From Blumeriella jaapii (lineage: Eukaryota > Ascomycota > Leotiomycetes > Helotiales > Drepanopezizaceae), in assembly GCA_009599575.1 (NCBI GenBank), contig VWND01000009.1:186001-250000 (forward strand): a DNA stretch of 64,000 nucleotides, written 5' to 3'. The position numbers and the translations under genes were made by a program. Under the pieces are notes generated by a model. That model was not told the origin of the DNA. It saw only the letters and a program-made list of their open reading frames with translations, and did no database searches. Shown here piece after piece: positions 55,174 through 64,000 of the stretch (positions are counted from its first letter, which is position 1; every line of letters starts with the position of its first letter).

Positions 55174-56855
55174 CTACAAGAACCAGCGGAACTCTGCCGC
55201 CGAGGGCCCATCCCTGAGGAGGTGTGTAGGCACGTCCCTGCTATCCAGCCGATATCCCAACGTCCCATCTCGCCGCTGGTTATCAAGCACCATGTACAGG
55301 CTCAGTAACCCAGTCACCAGCGCACCCGTCGCACCAAAGGCCGCCGTCGTCGCCAACGCTGGGATGTACCTCGGCGCCGAGTCTGCCGTGAAGATGTTGC
55401 TCGACACTAGTCCCATGAGATTGGCGAGCGGGACCCCGACCGAGGTCAAGACGACGCGACGACCTTCGTGGGGAGTGTTGTTGTTGTACCAGGTCGAGAG
55501 CAGGACCGACGGCGCGGACGTGCCCCAGCACATCATGAACGTCGCGAAGTAGGCTATCCGGGTGTGGGCCAGCACGTCGATGGTGGCGTAGATGATCATG
55601 CCGCCGAAGGTGAAGAGAAAGCCCAAGACGATGAATGGGCCGCGTCGACGAGTGCGGTCAGATGTGAAGGCGAGGATGAGCAGCATCGCTGCGCCCGTCA
55701 CGTTGGGCGCGACCGTGTAAAGATTCGTCTTGACGCTGGAGTAGCCGAGCCGGCCCACGATCTGGGGGAGGAAGAGCGAGACGGACTGCAAAGGCACGCC
55801 GAGACACACCTCGATCGCGAGAAAGACGTAGGTCGAGGGCTGGTGGAAGATCTTGAGCGAGTCTCTCAGGGTGAACTTTTCGTTGACGGTCGAGGACGAG
55901 TCGACTTGGATGCGGTGGTAGGCGAGTTTCTTCTCCTCGGCGTCGAGGAACTGGGCACCGGCCGCGTCACTGGGGAGATAGCAGTAGGCGAAGAAGGAAA
56001 AGAGCAGAGTACAGGAGCCCTCGATCAGGAAGAGGTAGCGCCAGCCTTCGAGGGCGGTCGTCTGGATCTGGAAGACTCCGAAAGCGAGCAGACCTGAAAA
56101 TGCATTGGCAATGTTACTTGCTGCGTAGAAGATAGCCAGGCGCCGCGCAAGTTCCCCTCGGCGGTAGAATGTGGTGAGGTAGTAGATCACCAGAGGGAAA
56201 AAAGCAGACTCGGACATGCCTGATGGGGGGTCAGCCTTGGCTTCTCAGCTTGGATATGCTTTCGTTTCTCAATGTATCCAAAGCTTCCGGGAGGAGGATG
56301 GATGCTACTTCACATGAGCGGGGGAGTATGTACCCAAAAACCAGCGCAACGCCATCATACCCCCAAAGTTCTTCGCAGCAACACCAAGGACGGTAAGAGA
56401 TCCGAAGCAAAACATCAGGAGAGGAAGCACTTTCGCCGGTCCAAACTTCTTCCCCAGCATCGCCTGTCCGAAAAGTCAGAGGCAGGCAAGGCAACAAACT
56501 TAGAAGGGAGACTCACGATAGGCGGCGCAAAGACGACATACGGTACATAGAAGAGACTCAGCATAGTGTTGTATTGCTTTTCCTTGAAGTGCAAGTCATC
56601 CTCGAGCCCGTCGGTCTTTGCATTCCCTAGATTCCCCTTGTCCAACGCATTGAACAGGTACATGACCGCCAGAACAGGCATGAGTCGGTAGTCGAACTTG
56701 CGGCATAGCGCTCTTTCGGCACGGTGGTCGATGATAGCTGCACTTTCGGTGTTGCTACCCTCGTCTGTATCTGATAGCGGTCTACCCGTCTCGTTTCCAT
56801 CGTCTGCGGTCTTAGCATCTGGGCTCGAAATAGAGCCGCGCTTTGGGACAGACAT
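55174..56855 (-). CDS. MFS transporter, anion:cation symporter (Dal5/Tna1) type, three exons
   Basis: Plasma-membrane proton symporter of the family that takes up allantoate, nicotinate, pantothenate and similar organic anions; the substrate cannot be told. Exons on the minus strand: 56855-56517, 56463-56334, 56219-55174; introns 53 and 114 bp; 504 aa. N-terminal polar tail, then DYRLMPVLAVMYLFNALDKGNLGNA, the family's first transmembrane signature, LSLFYVPYVVFAPP, FGPAKVLPLLMFCFGSLT, MMALRWFLGMSESAFFPLVIYYLTTFYRRGELARR and later helices ending SLYMVLDNQRRD. About 12 membrane segments are visible. The start is MSVPKRG at 56855; the frame is open 12 codons upstream, but that extension is hydrophobic and less likely. 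Confidence 0.88.
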
Positions 56856-59074
56856 GAGGATACAGATCAGAGCAAGGACCGCAATGGCCAAAACTCAGGC
56901 AGAGACAGCAGAGATGGAGATACAGTCGACGTCAATTATACTGCAACACACAAGAGCGAGTGCAACATTTGTGTGCAAGGTAGGACAAACAAATAGATGG
57001 AAAAAGTGGAGAAGAGGTGAGATCAACAAGTTCATAGCTCAGGAGATGAGAAGGATTGGTAAATCAGCGCAAAATGGATGTTCTTCTTAGGCCAGCATTG
57101 CAGCTTATCGCGGCGGCGTTGCAGATAGCTACAGTATCTCGACGATCTGTTGCTTGTCGTCAATCAGGCGAAGCTTTGATAGCGGTCTGCCTCCCGGATC
57201 TGTTCACCTCCCCGTTGCTCTGCTGCAGAACAGGGAGGTGGACGGCCTGTTATCTTTTGCAACTTTCAGACGTACAGAACCTTGCCGACGATTGTACGAC
57301 CGTCAATGAAACAATGAGATTAGGCATTCTCTTCATATATGGAATGATTTTGAAGATAACAAAACGTGACTCGGCTTGGAATTTCGGATTTGAAAAGGTG
57401 TCGCATGTAAAGATTTGATTTCACAACTGGGGGCTGTTATACCACGAGCATTACATGAACATGACTAGCGATCAGGTAAGATAATTTTGCAAAAGAGAAT
57501 TTCTCGTTCTTGGTGTTCTTCACACATGATTAAAGGCCTGGGAATCATGGTTAATTCTCCGAACTTGACATTCGCTTTTCCAAAGTCATGGTTACCTGCA
57601 TGTAGCACCAAAGAGCAGGTTTCTGAGTCTAGGTACTGGAATTGCTGCCGAGACATGTGAGGAACACGAGAAACTGTATCACGTAGAAAATCAGAATCTT
57701 GATTGTTTATAGAAATAACGAATCCCTAAGTGCATCGCTTTTCCATCTCAAATCAATGCATCAAGGCTCAAGACCATGTCAAGCCAAAGACTGTGTGCAA
57801 TCTTTTGGATCCTTCATTTGCACTTTTATTTCAAGTTCTAAGAATTTTATATGGCGAGCTCGAGCTTTTCACAAAGTGTCTGAACTCACTGTGGACGTAA
57901 GATTGGTGTTGACATAATAAATTTGTCCACCAGTTCCTGTTTTGGGGTATTTTGCCCTGGAATGGAGCTCCTTATAAAAATATTTCATTCCGCTAAATAC
58001 CAACCATTCGAGGAATCGAGTACATTACTATCTCGAGATCAGAAGTGGTCGTGGCAGAGCGCCATCAACATCTTGTTAGCTTTATTTTGATTTCTCGGCA
58101 AGGAACCAACGATAACCGGAGAGAACTGAAGAATCTAATTATCGATCCTGCCAGGTTAATCTTCTGCTTCTTCCACATCGACCCATCAGTTCCCCGAGAG
58201 CGGTCTCTTTCAGTTGAATAGCAGAGCGCTAACAGGACCTAGAAGATTGAGGAAGCATGTTGATAATTGATCCTTGACAACTCGATACAACAGCAAAAGC
58301 CAATCATTACACAAAAGATCAATCGAACGGTAGACTCCTTCTCGTCTAGACGTTCTGAAACATGGAAGCAAAGTGCGCCATGATTTGAAATCTCCAAAGC
58401 TCAAATGCAAATGTGTTCGAGGACTGTACCTTGTTTGAGTAGGTGTACATCTGAACGAAACAGAGAAAGATCGCCGAGTCAAGCTTTTTGGTTTCTCTCG
58501 CACCGAGCAGAGCACTCGGGAGTTGAAACTGGCAACGCATTGGCGGAGCGGTCAAATCCCAAAGCTTGATTTTCCCATCTTATTTGTTTGTCGTTCAATT
58601 CTAACGGAATTTTGGCCTGATTTTGAGAATCAGAATCCCACTATCGAGACCCGCTTGGTCTGAGGAAATATCTGCCCACGGATTCGCGTAGTCGAAAGTT
58701 GGGGAAAGGCAAAAGAATGGGACAAATATCATACATACGATGATCTGAGGAGAAGCCATCAGTAACATGGTGTAGCAACAGCTGCACGTAAACAAACAGG
58801 CGAGCCGAAAAGGGAGGACCGAATTGCCGAAATTGATCGGCGGCCAAGGCTCTGACTGCCCTCTCCAGTGCCGGTTCCATCGCGACCGAGAACTTCCAAC
58901 CTTCCAACCAACTCTCCACCACAATTCACGATTCACGACTCACGACTCACGACTCACGACGCTCCACCACGCCGTCTCGCCAGCAAAAAAACACTCTCGT
59001 TTCTTCACCTCTTGCCGATGTCATCGAATCTCTCGTAGGACCCCGAGAGCATATCCTGAGAGACCTCCGACACA
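56856..59074. other. gene-free region
   Basis: AT-rich between about 57250 and 58600. No gene with motifs on either strand. 58921-58962 has a short CACGACTCACGACT repeat just ahead of the ELMO gene. Confidence 0.55.
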
Positions 59075-61228
59075 ATGGACCAAGCCGACATCCCTGCCCT
59101 CCTTTCGCGCCTGAACAGCGACGAAGATGCTATGCGCAAAATGGCCGTCTTCAAGCTACAGTCCTCCATCAACGATCCCTCTTTCGCAGACGTGTTCATC
59201 TCCTCCGGTGGCCTCAACGTTCTCCGCCGCCTCATCATGTCCACCGGTGGAAATACCCTCGCATACTCGCTTCAGTCGCTCAGCCGGCTCCTCGAGGTGG
59301 ACATGGGATGGGACGTATTCGAATCCACGGGCGCAGGGGAGTTGGTAGAGAGAGTGGTGGAGCTGATCGTTACACATCCTCTCGTCAACATCCTGCGCGG
59401 GGCAATGTCAATCCTGGTCGCGATTGTGTCACATCCGCAGTCCTCGAGGGGCGCGATACGGGTCCCCGGCGCTTTTGGATTTCGCGCATTGAAGCCGGCG
59501 GTGGCGGTCTATCCTCAGTTCTTCGAGATGGTGGTCTCGCAGCTCAACTCGGCGGATCACGCGCTCTGCGCCAATGCGTTAATGCTGCTCAATGCCTTGA
59601 TGAGGGACGCCATCACGGGTGATGGGAATGGGGGCAAGAGCAGCGGCACGGGAGAGGAATGGCCCAAGTTCATCAAGAGGATACAGGACTTGGGTGTGAT
59701 CAAGGCGGTATATATCCTGATGCAGAGCTCGGCGTTGCAGGACCTGGCACATCCGCTCTTGGATTTCCAGGCCTTGACGAAGATCTTACTTCGAAAATGG
59801 AGAGATGTCAAGGTGGACTTGGAGAGACCGGAACATAGACGAGCTCTGAAAGGATTGCATTTGGCTAGCGCGCCGGAGCGTAAGGATCAGTTCGGAAACG
59901 GCACTACAAGAATCGAAGAGATGGCCGCGGAGCCGAAGAAAGGTAGTAAGCGGCATAATCCGGAGAAATGGAGGCGCCTGGGGTTCGAGACGGAGAGTCC
60001 TGCATGGGAATTTGATGCGGCCGGTTTCTTGGGAATGATGGATCTAACAGACTATGTGCGGAAGCAGGAGGACGGATTTCAAAAGCTGCTCCTCGAACAG
60101 TCCTCACGCCCGATGAAAGAACGGTGTCCGATTGCTCGGTCTAGTCTGGCGATAACGACCATCCTATACGAACATTTTGAGGTGGATAAATCGGACATAG
60201 AGGATTCAAAGAACTACCTCGTTCTCGATGGGTTGAAGAATTACGACAAGTTATTCCGACCAATGCTGCTGCAGTGGTCACGTTTGCACACAGCCAGCTT
60301 GCAGGCATTTTTCCGGTTGTGGAAGGCAACCGGAGCCGAGCAGGATGATTTTGACAAGGTTGCAGAACTGGTTCGGATATTGATTGAGCAGGTCGTCGGA
60401 CAGGCACCAAGGACAAAGGACGTTCAGGAAGTAGAGGAGGAGCTTGCGGATTTCGAGTACTCGCGATTGAGGGAATTGCAGATGGAACTGCTAGAATTGA
60501 CGTTCGAGGATGAGTGGGGCCAGCATCTACACCAGGTTCGAGACGAACTGAAGCACGAAGCTCTACAGTTCGTTAAAGAGCAGCGGATACGGTGTCTCTT
60601 ACAAGGCGCGTGGTTTCCCAAGTCTTTCCTGAACAAGAATGATGCCTTTCGGAATGGGACGCAACGAAGTTCGGCGACCTCCTGGCGTTATGTCCGACTC
60701 TCCCACAACCGTCGGTACCTTCACTATGCCGATTTCAGCTCGCAGTCGGTGAAGGGACCTGGCCTGGACGAGTTAAGTGAGAAGATTGATCTGGGTACCA
60801 TTAGCTCTGTCGTGTCGAACGTTTCGGCGGCGACCGATGGGATTTCGAGCATCTCCACTGCATCGACTCTCAAATCGCTTACTACACCCAAACAGAGCTC
60901 GACCAAGATCACGATCAACAGCTTCGTCGACAGCTCCGACAACAAGTCCCAATCCTCCCAACCAGAATCTACCGAGCGCGCTATCCTGACACTGATGCCG
61001 CCCACCCACAGCCTGGCCTCGGAATGGTTGGATGGCCTGCTCATGCTGCTCAACCAAGCTCCGATCACTGCCGAGACGAACAAGCTCGTCAACCTGGTCA
61101 GCGAGTACGGCCTCAAGATTCGGCTTCTGAATGTACGACTAGACGATGGGTATGCTAGGCCCCTGGACGGCGCTGGCGTCGTTCCCAGCAGAGAGGGTCT
61201 GGACGAGGACTACTACTATCAAGTATAG
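59075..61228 (+). CDS. ELMO/CED-12 family protein, single exon
   Basis: Scaffold that pairs with DOCK-type exchange factors to activate Rac-like GTPases. One uninterrupted frame of 717 codons. The N-terminal 330 residues are helical, armadillo-like (NVLRRLIMSTGGNTLAYSLQSLSRLLEVD and similar repeats). The ELMO domain lies around residues 300-460 (GFLGMMDLTDYVRKQEDGFQKLLLEQ, CPIARSSLAITTILYEHF, FRPMLLQWSRLHTASLQAFFRLW). A PH domain follows around 510-670, starting LLQGAWFPKSF, with WRYVRLSHNRRYLHYADF, interrupted by a Ser/Thr-rich insert, and ending SLASEWLDGLLMLLNQ. The short C-terminus carries LLNVRLDDG and tyrosines. Intron-free, unlike most neighbours. Confidence 0.9.
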   Translation: MDQADIPALLSRLNSDEDAMRKMAVFKLQSSINDPSFADVFISSGGLNVLRRLIMSTGGNTLAYSLQSLSRLLEVDMGWDVFESTGAGELVERVVELIVTHPLVNILRGAMSILVAIVSHPQSSRGAIRVPGAFGFRALKPAVAVYPQFFEMVVSQLNSADHALCANALMLLNALMRDAITGDGNGGKSSGTGEEWPKFIKRIQDLGVIKAVYILMQSSALQDLAHPLLDFQALTKILLRKWRDVKVDLERPEHRRALKGLHLASAPERKDQFGNGTTRIEEMAAEPKKGSKRHNPEKWRRLGFETESPAWEFDAAGFLGMMDLTDYVRKQEDGFQKLLLEQSSRPMKERCPIARSSLAITTILYEHFEVDKSDIEDSKNYLVLDGLKNYDKLFRPMLLQWSRLHTASLQAFFRLWKATGAEQDDFDKVAELVRILIEQVVGQAPRTKDVQEVEEELADFEYSRLRELQMELLELTFEDEWGQHLHQVRDELKHEALQFVKEQRIRCLLQGAWFPKSFLNKNDAFRNGTQRSSATSWRYVRLSHNRRYLHYADFSSQSVKGPGLDELSEKIDLGTISSVVSNVSAATDGISSISTASTLKSLTTPKQSSTKITINSFVDSSDNKSQSSQPESTERAILTLMPPTHSLASEWLDGLLMLLNQAPITAETNKLVNLVSEYGLKIRLLNVRLDDGYARPLDGAGVVPSREGLDEDYYYQV

Positions 61229-61890
61229 CGTGTAATTCTATCATGACGGGTCGGCGCGCAATAATATACCCCTGCTTTGGTTTCTGCGTGGATTGCTGTT
61301 TCAGGCCATATCTTTACTTGTAATGCGGCATTGGCATAGCATAGTGGGCACTCATTGCCCTACTTCATCTTCGCCTGGGGCTCCTTGCCTGTCTGTATGT
61401 TTTAGACAGGCTCGCTATTTCTGGAGTGAATCGAGGCTGTACAGTACATGCTCGTGGTATGCAAGGCTAAACTACACGCAACCCCGGAGCCAATGCAGAG
61501 CGGTCGGACCTTCACGTCAAGTGCTTTACTCAAGAGATTGATGAATCCAACCCTCTCTCCCCCTTCAACCGCAACATCACAGAATGAACACTACTTCTTC
61601 TGCCCGCCCGTCTCCTTCCACAGATATACACGCGAAAGAGCTTTTCGTTGTCAAACATACCTATACAGGTAGGTAGGTACTTGATATACCTATGACAACG
61701 AATTGGATAATGCAAGATACCAACCAGCAAGAGGCTAGTCCGCTTAAGCCTGATGTCACAAATATAATAGAATCCAATCGCCGTCGAATTTTGTTGATAG
61801 CGCCTCTCGGTTCATACCTAAACCGCAAGCGTAGCTAGCTGACAGCAGCAGTGGCTGTCATAACACGAATTGCTTTCGGGGTGGGTCGTA
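61229..61890. other. downstream flank of the ELMO gene
   Basis: No gene. A TACAGGTAGGTAGGTA word lies at about 61663-61678. Probable ELMO 3' UTR in the first 100-200 bp (AATAATATA near 61260). Confidence 0.5.
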
Positions 61891-62003
61891 CTTTGTATTT
61901 AAATCTTTAGCTTAGCACGTCTTCGTACCCCCTGGGAGGTCCTAGGAAGGCAGCCGCCTATTGGCTGCACTCCGCTAGACGTTAATTGATAATACTACTA
62001 CTA
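61891..62003 (+). repeat. dispersed element A, copy 2
   Basis: Matches 2041-2153 over its whole length and in the same orientation, with TTAGCTTAGCACGT, CCCCCTGGGAGGTCCTA, GGCAGCC..GGCTGC hairpin and TCCGCTAGACGTTAATTG, then TACTACTACTAC. The hairpin bases differ from copy 1 on both arms while the pairing is kept. Confidence 0.7.
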
Positions 62004-62049
62004 CTACAACTACTCCCACCAACCAACCAACCTATATTTTATTCCATCT

Positions 62050-62400
62050 CATCTCCTTCTGCTACTTCTGCTGCTTCTCCTGCTTCTCCTGCTTCTCCTG
62101 CTTTTTCTTTTGCTTCTGCTTCTTCTTTTTCTTTTTCCTTTTTTTTTTATTTTGCTTCTTTCTGCTTTTTCTTCTTTTTCTTTCTTTTTTCTTTTTATTC
62201 TGCTTCTTTTTCTTCTGCTTCTCCTGCTTCTCCTGCTTCTCCTGCTTCTTCTGCTTCTTCTGCTTCTTCTGCTTCTCCTGCTTCTCCTGCTTCTCCTGCT
62301 TCTTCTGCTTTTTCTGCTTCTCCTGCTTCTCCCGCTTTTTCAGCTTTTCCGCTTTCCCCTCCTCTTTTTTTTTCTCTTTCATTCTCTTTCTTTATTTTTC
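62050..62400 (+). repeat. CTTCTG/CTTCTC hexanucleotide-like pyrimidine minisatellite
   Basis: About 350 bp of CTTCTG, CTTCTC, CTTTTT and TTCTCCTG units, nearly all pyrimidine plus regular G. The lysine-rich and leucine-rich frames across it are translated repeat. Confidence 0.9.
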
Positions 62401-62559
62401 TTTTTCTTTCTTTGGCCCTCTGCTGGCCAACCCTGGTTTCCAAAACGGCTCATTGCGGAAAAGACTGGCTTTGGCTTAGCTGGCTGGCTGGCTGGCTTGT
62501 GCTACATACAGTGCTACATACAGTTCTACCTCCTGGAGGTGTAAATACAGTATATATAA

Positions 62560-62830
62560 TACAGTACATACAGTACATACAGTACATACAGTACATACAG
62601 TACAGTACCTAGGTAGGTAAAGGTGTTTGTTTTAGGATACAGATACAGATGCTGTGCTGTACTATGCTATGCTGTACTATGCTATGCTGTACTATGCTAT
62701 GCTGTGCTGGCTATGCTGTGCTATGCTGTGCTCTGCTGTGCTGACTATGCTGTGCTGGCTATGCTGTGCTGGCTATGCTCTGCTGTGCTGGCTATGCTGT
62801 GCGGTGCGGTGCAGTGCGGTACTGTACATG
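62560..62830 (+). repeat. ACATACAGT and TGCTGTACTATGC repeats
   Basis: A 9-bp ACATACAGT unit repeats five times at about 62560-62606, next to CCTAGGTAGGTA. From about 62648 to 62830 TGCTGTACTATGCTATGC and TATGCTGTGCTGGC units recur irregularly. Confidence 0.8.
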
Positions 62831-62844
62831 GCTTTTGCAAAGAC

Positions 62845-63366
62845 ACTCACTCACTTACGAACTCACTCACGAACTCACTCACTTACTCACTCACTCACTC
62901 ACTCACTCATTCACTCATTCACTCATTCACTCACTCACCCACTCACTCATCCACCCACTCACTCACTCACTCACACTCACTCACTCACTCACTCACTCAC
63001 TCACCCACACTCACTCATTCACTCATTCACTCACTCACTCACTCACCCACCCACTCACTCACTCACTCACGAACTCATTCACGAACTCACTCACTCACTC
63101 ACTCACCCACTCACTCACTTACTTACTCACTCACTCACTCACTCACTCACTCACTTACTCACTCACTCACTCACTCACTCACTCACTCACTCATTTACTC
63201 ATTCACTCACTCACTCACTCACTCACTCACTCACTCACTCACTCACGAACTCACTCACTCACTCACGAACTCACGAACTCACGAACTCACGAACTCACGA
63301 ACTCACGAACTCACGAACTCACTCATGAACGAGAACGAACGAGAACGAACGAACGAGAACGAACGA
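62845..63366 (+). repeat. CACT tetranucleotide satellite with CACGAACT variants
   Basis: About 490 bp of CACT (CTCA) units, with scattered CATT, CACC and CACGAA variants. Its right end (63244-63325) changes to an 8-bp ACTCACGA unit and then to GAACGA units at 63326-63366. No gene: the histidine/serine/threonine/leucine-rich frames are repeat. Confidence 0.95.
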
Positions 63367-63432
63367 GCCTTTGGCATGCTATCCTACATACATACCTACA
63401 TACATACAGTGCTATCCTGTTATGCTAAATAT

Positions 63433-63617
63433 TCGTTTTATCTCATCTCATCTCATCTCATCTCATTTCATCTCATCTCATCTCATCTCATCTCATTTCA
63501 TCTCATCTCATCTCATCTCATCTCATCTTTCACAAACACAACGAAAACACAACCCATATCCCCATATCCCCATATCCCCAAATCATCCTCGGTAAAAAAC
63601 ATCCCCCCCTCCCTCCC

Positions 63618-63673
<56 letters not shown>
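63433..63673 (+). repeat. TCTCA pentanucleotide array and 55-nt C run
   Basis: A TCTCA unit with a few TTTCA variants repeats about 19 times at 63437-63528. A CCCATAT unit follows at about 63552-63576. An uninterrupted run of 55 C occupies 63619-63673, flanked by CCT-rich pyrimidine. Confidence 0.95.
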
Positions 63674-64000
63674 TACCCCCCCTTCCTCCCCCCCTCCCTC
63701 ACCTCTTTCTCTCAAGCCATCAAATCCAAAACATCTACCCCATCATCTGTCTGATCCTCCCGAACTACAAGCACCTACAGCACTGTACCGAGCAATCACA
63801 TTCGCGTTCCCAAGCACACTGCACGCATCTCGAGCAGACCCATCGATCACGGAACATGATAGTAGATTTCTTCTACCGTCGCGTCTCGACTCATCTATCT
63901 ATCCTCTACCATTCGAGGGTCATGCGCAATCAGCAGGCATCTACGCCATGCCGCGTGGAAGAAACCAAATCCTAGGAAGCTACCTAGACATGTGTAAGAA
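63674..64000. other. right end of window
   Basis: C-rich, ATG-poor DNA typical of a fungal 5' leader, but no gene start can be supported before the window ends. Confidence 0.4.

Noticed and set aside
63433..63528. possible telomere repeat
   Set aside because: The unit is TCTCA with TTTCA variants, not TTAGGG or a known fungal telomere unit.
62623..63975. 450-codon frame with HSLTHSLT repeats
   Set aside because: Translated CACT satellite followed by a C run; proline run and repeats only.

Overview
The window looks like nuclear DNA of a filamentous ascomycete (Pezizomycotina). Most genes carry several short introns of about 50-160 bp, usually with GT...AG ends and CTAAC/CTAAT branch sites close to the 3' end. 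The gene set is fungal: an ENA-type sodium pump, sterol-pathway Erg26, peroxisomal Pex6, a LIM-LIM-LIM-RhoGAP protein of the Lrg1 type, Bet1, Chz1, a Dal5-type transporter and fungal-only proteins. The species cannot be named from what is visible. No rRNA, tRNA, virus, toxin or CRISPR locus was recognised.

Layout. 1-545 is the 3' end of a UDP-glucose 4-epimerase. 546-10490 is gene-free: AT-rich with two dispersed repeats on its left side, then microsatellites and G/C homopolymers, then a GC-rich promoter-like block before the ENA pump (10491-14085). 14.4-16.0 kb is satellite DNA. A small SAM methyltransferase (16612-17528, minus) is followed by an AT-rich island, 17.6-23.0 kb, with a repeat element and two orphan genes. 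23.5-38.6 kb is a gene-dense core: MET17-like sulfhydrylase (+), PEX6 (-), steryl ester lipase (+), ERG26 (+) and a UBE2Z-like E2 (-). 38.9-40.2 kb is a tandem array of a dispersed repeat followed by an 8-bp minisatellite. 41.3-61.2 kb is a second gene-dense core: LRG1-like RhoGAP (+), an unknown 572-aa protein (-), APC15-like (+), BET1 (-), CHZ1 (-), an MFS transporter (-) and an ELMO/CED-12 protein (+). 61.9-63.7 kb is almost entirely simple repeats, ending in a 55-nt C run.

How genes relate. The genes are independent housekeeping functions, not a cluster. Themes are ion and sterol homeostasis (ENA, steryl ester lipase, Erg26), Rho/Rac signalling (Lrg1-like, ELMO), ubiquitin and cell cycle (E2, Apc15), secretory traffic (Bet1), H2A.Z chaperoning (Chz1) and sulfur assimilation (MET17 with an upstream CACGTG box). 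Divergent pairs with shared upstream DNA are PEX6/lipase and the 572-aa gene/APC15.

The most notable observations are: (i) a dispersed repeat of about 156-192 bp that forms a six-unit tandem array and has two outlying copies; (ii) a second dispersed element of about 113 bp at both ends of the window; (iii) an E2 gene with 12-nt and 22-nt exons and a GC-AG intron, and a CHZ1 gene needing a 10-nt exon; (iv) six single-site frameshifts in four otherwise intact genes, more likely sequence errors than decay. Exon borders were worked out by hand from reading frame, splice sites and family conservation.
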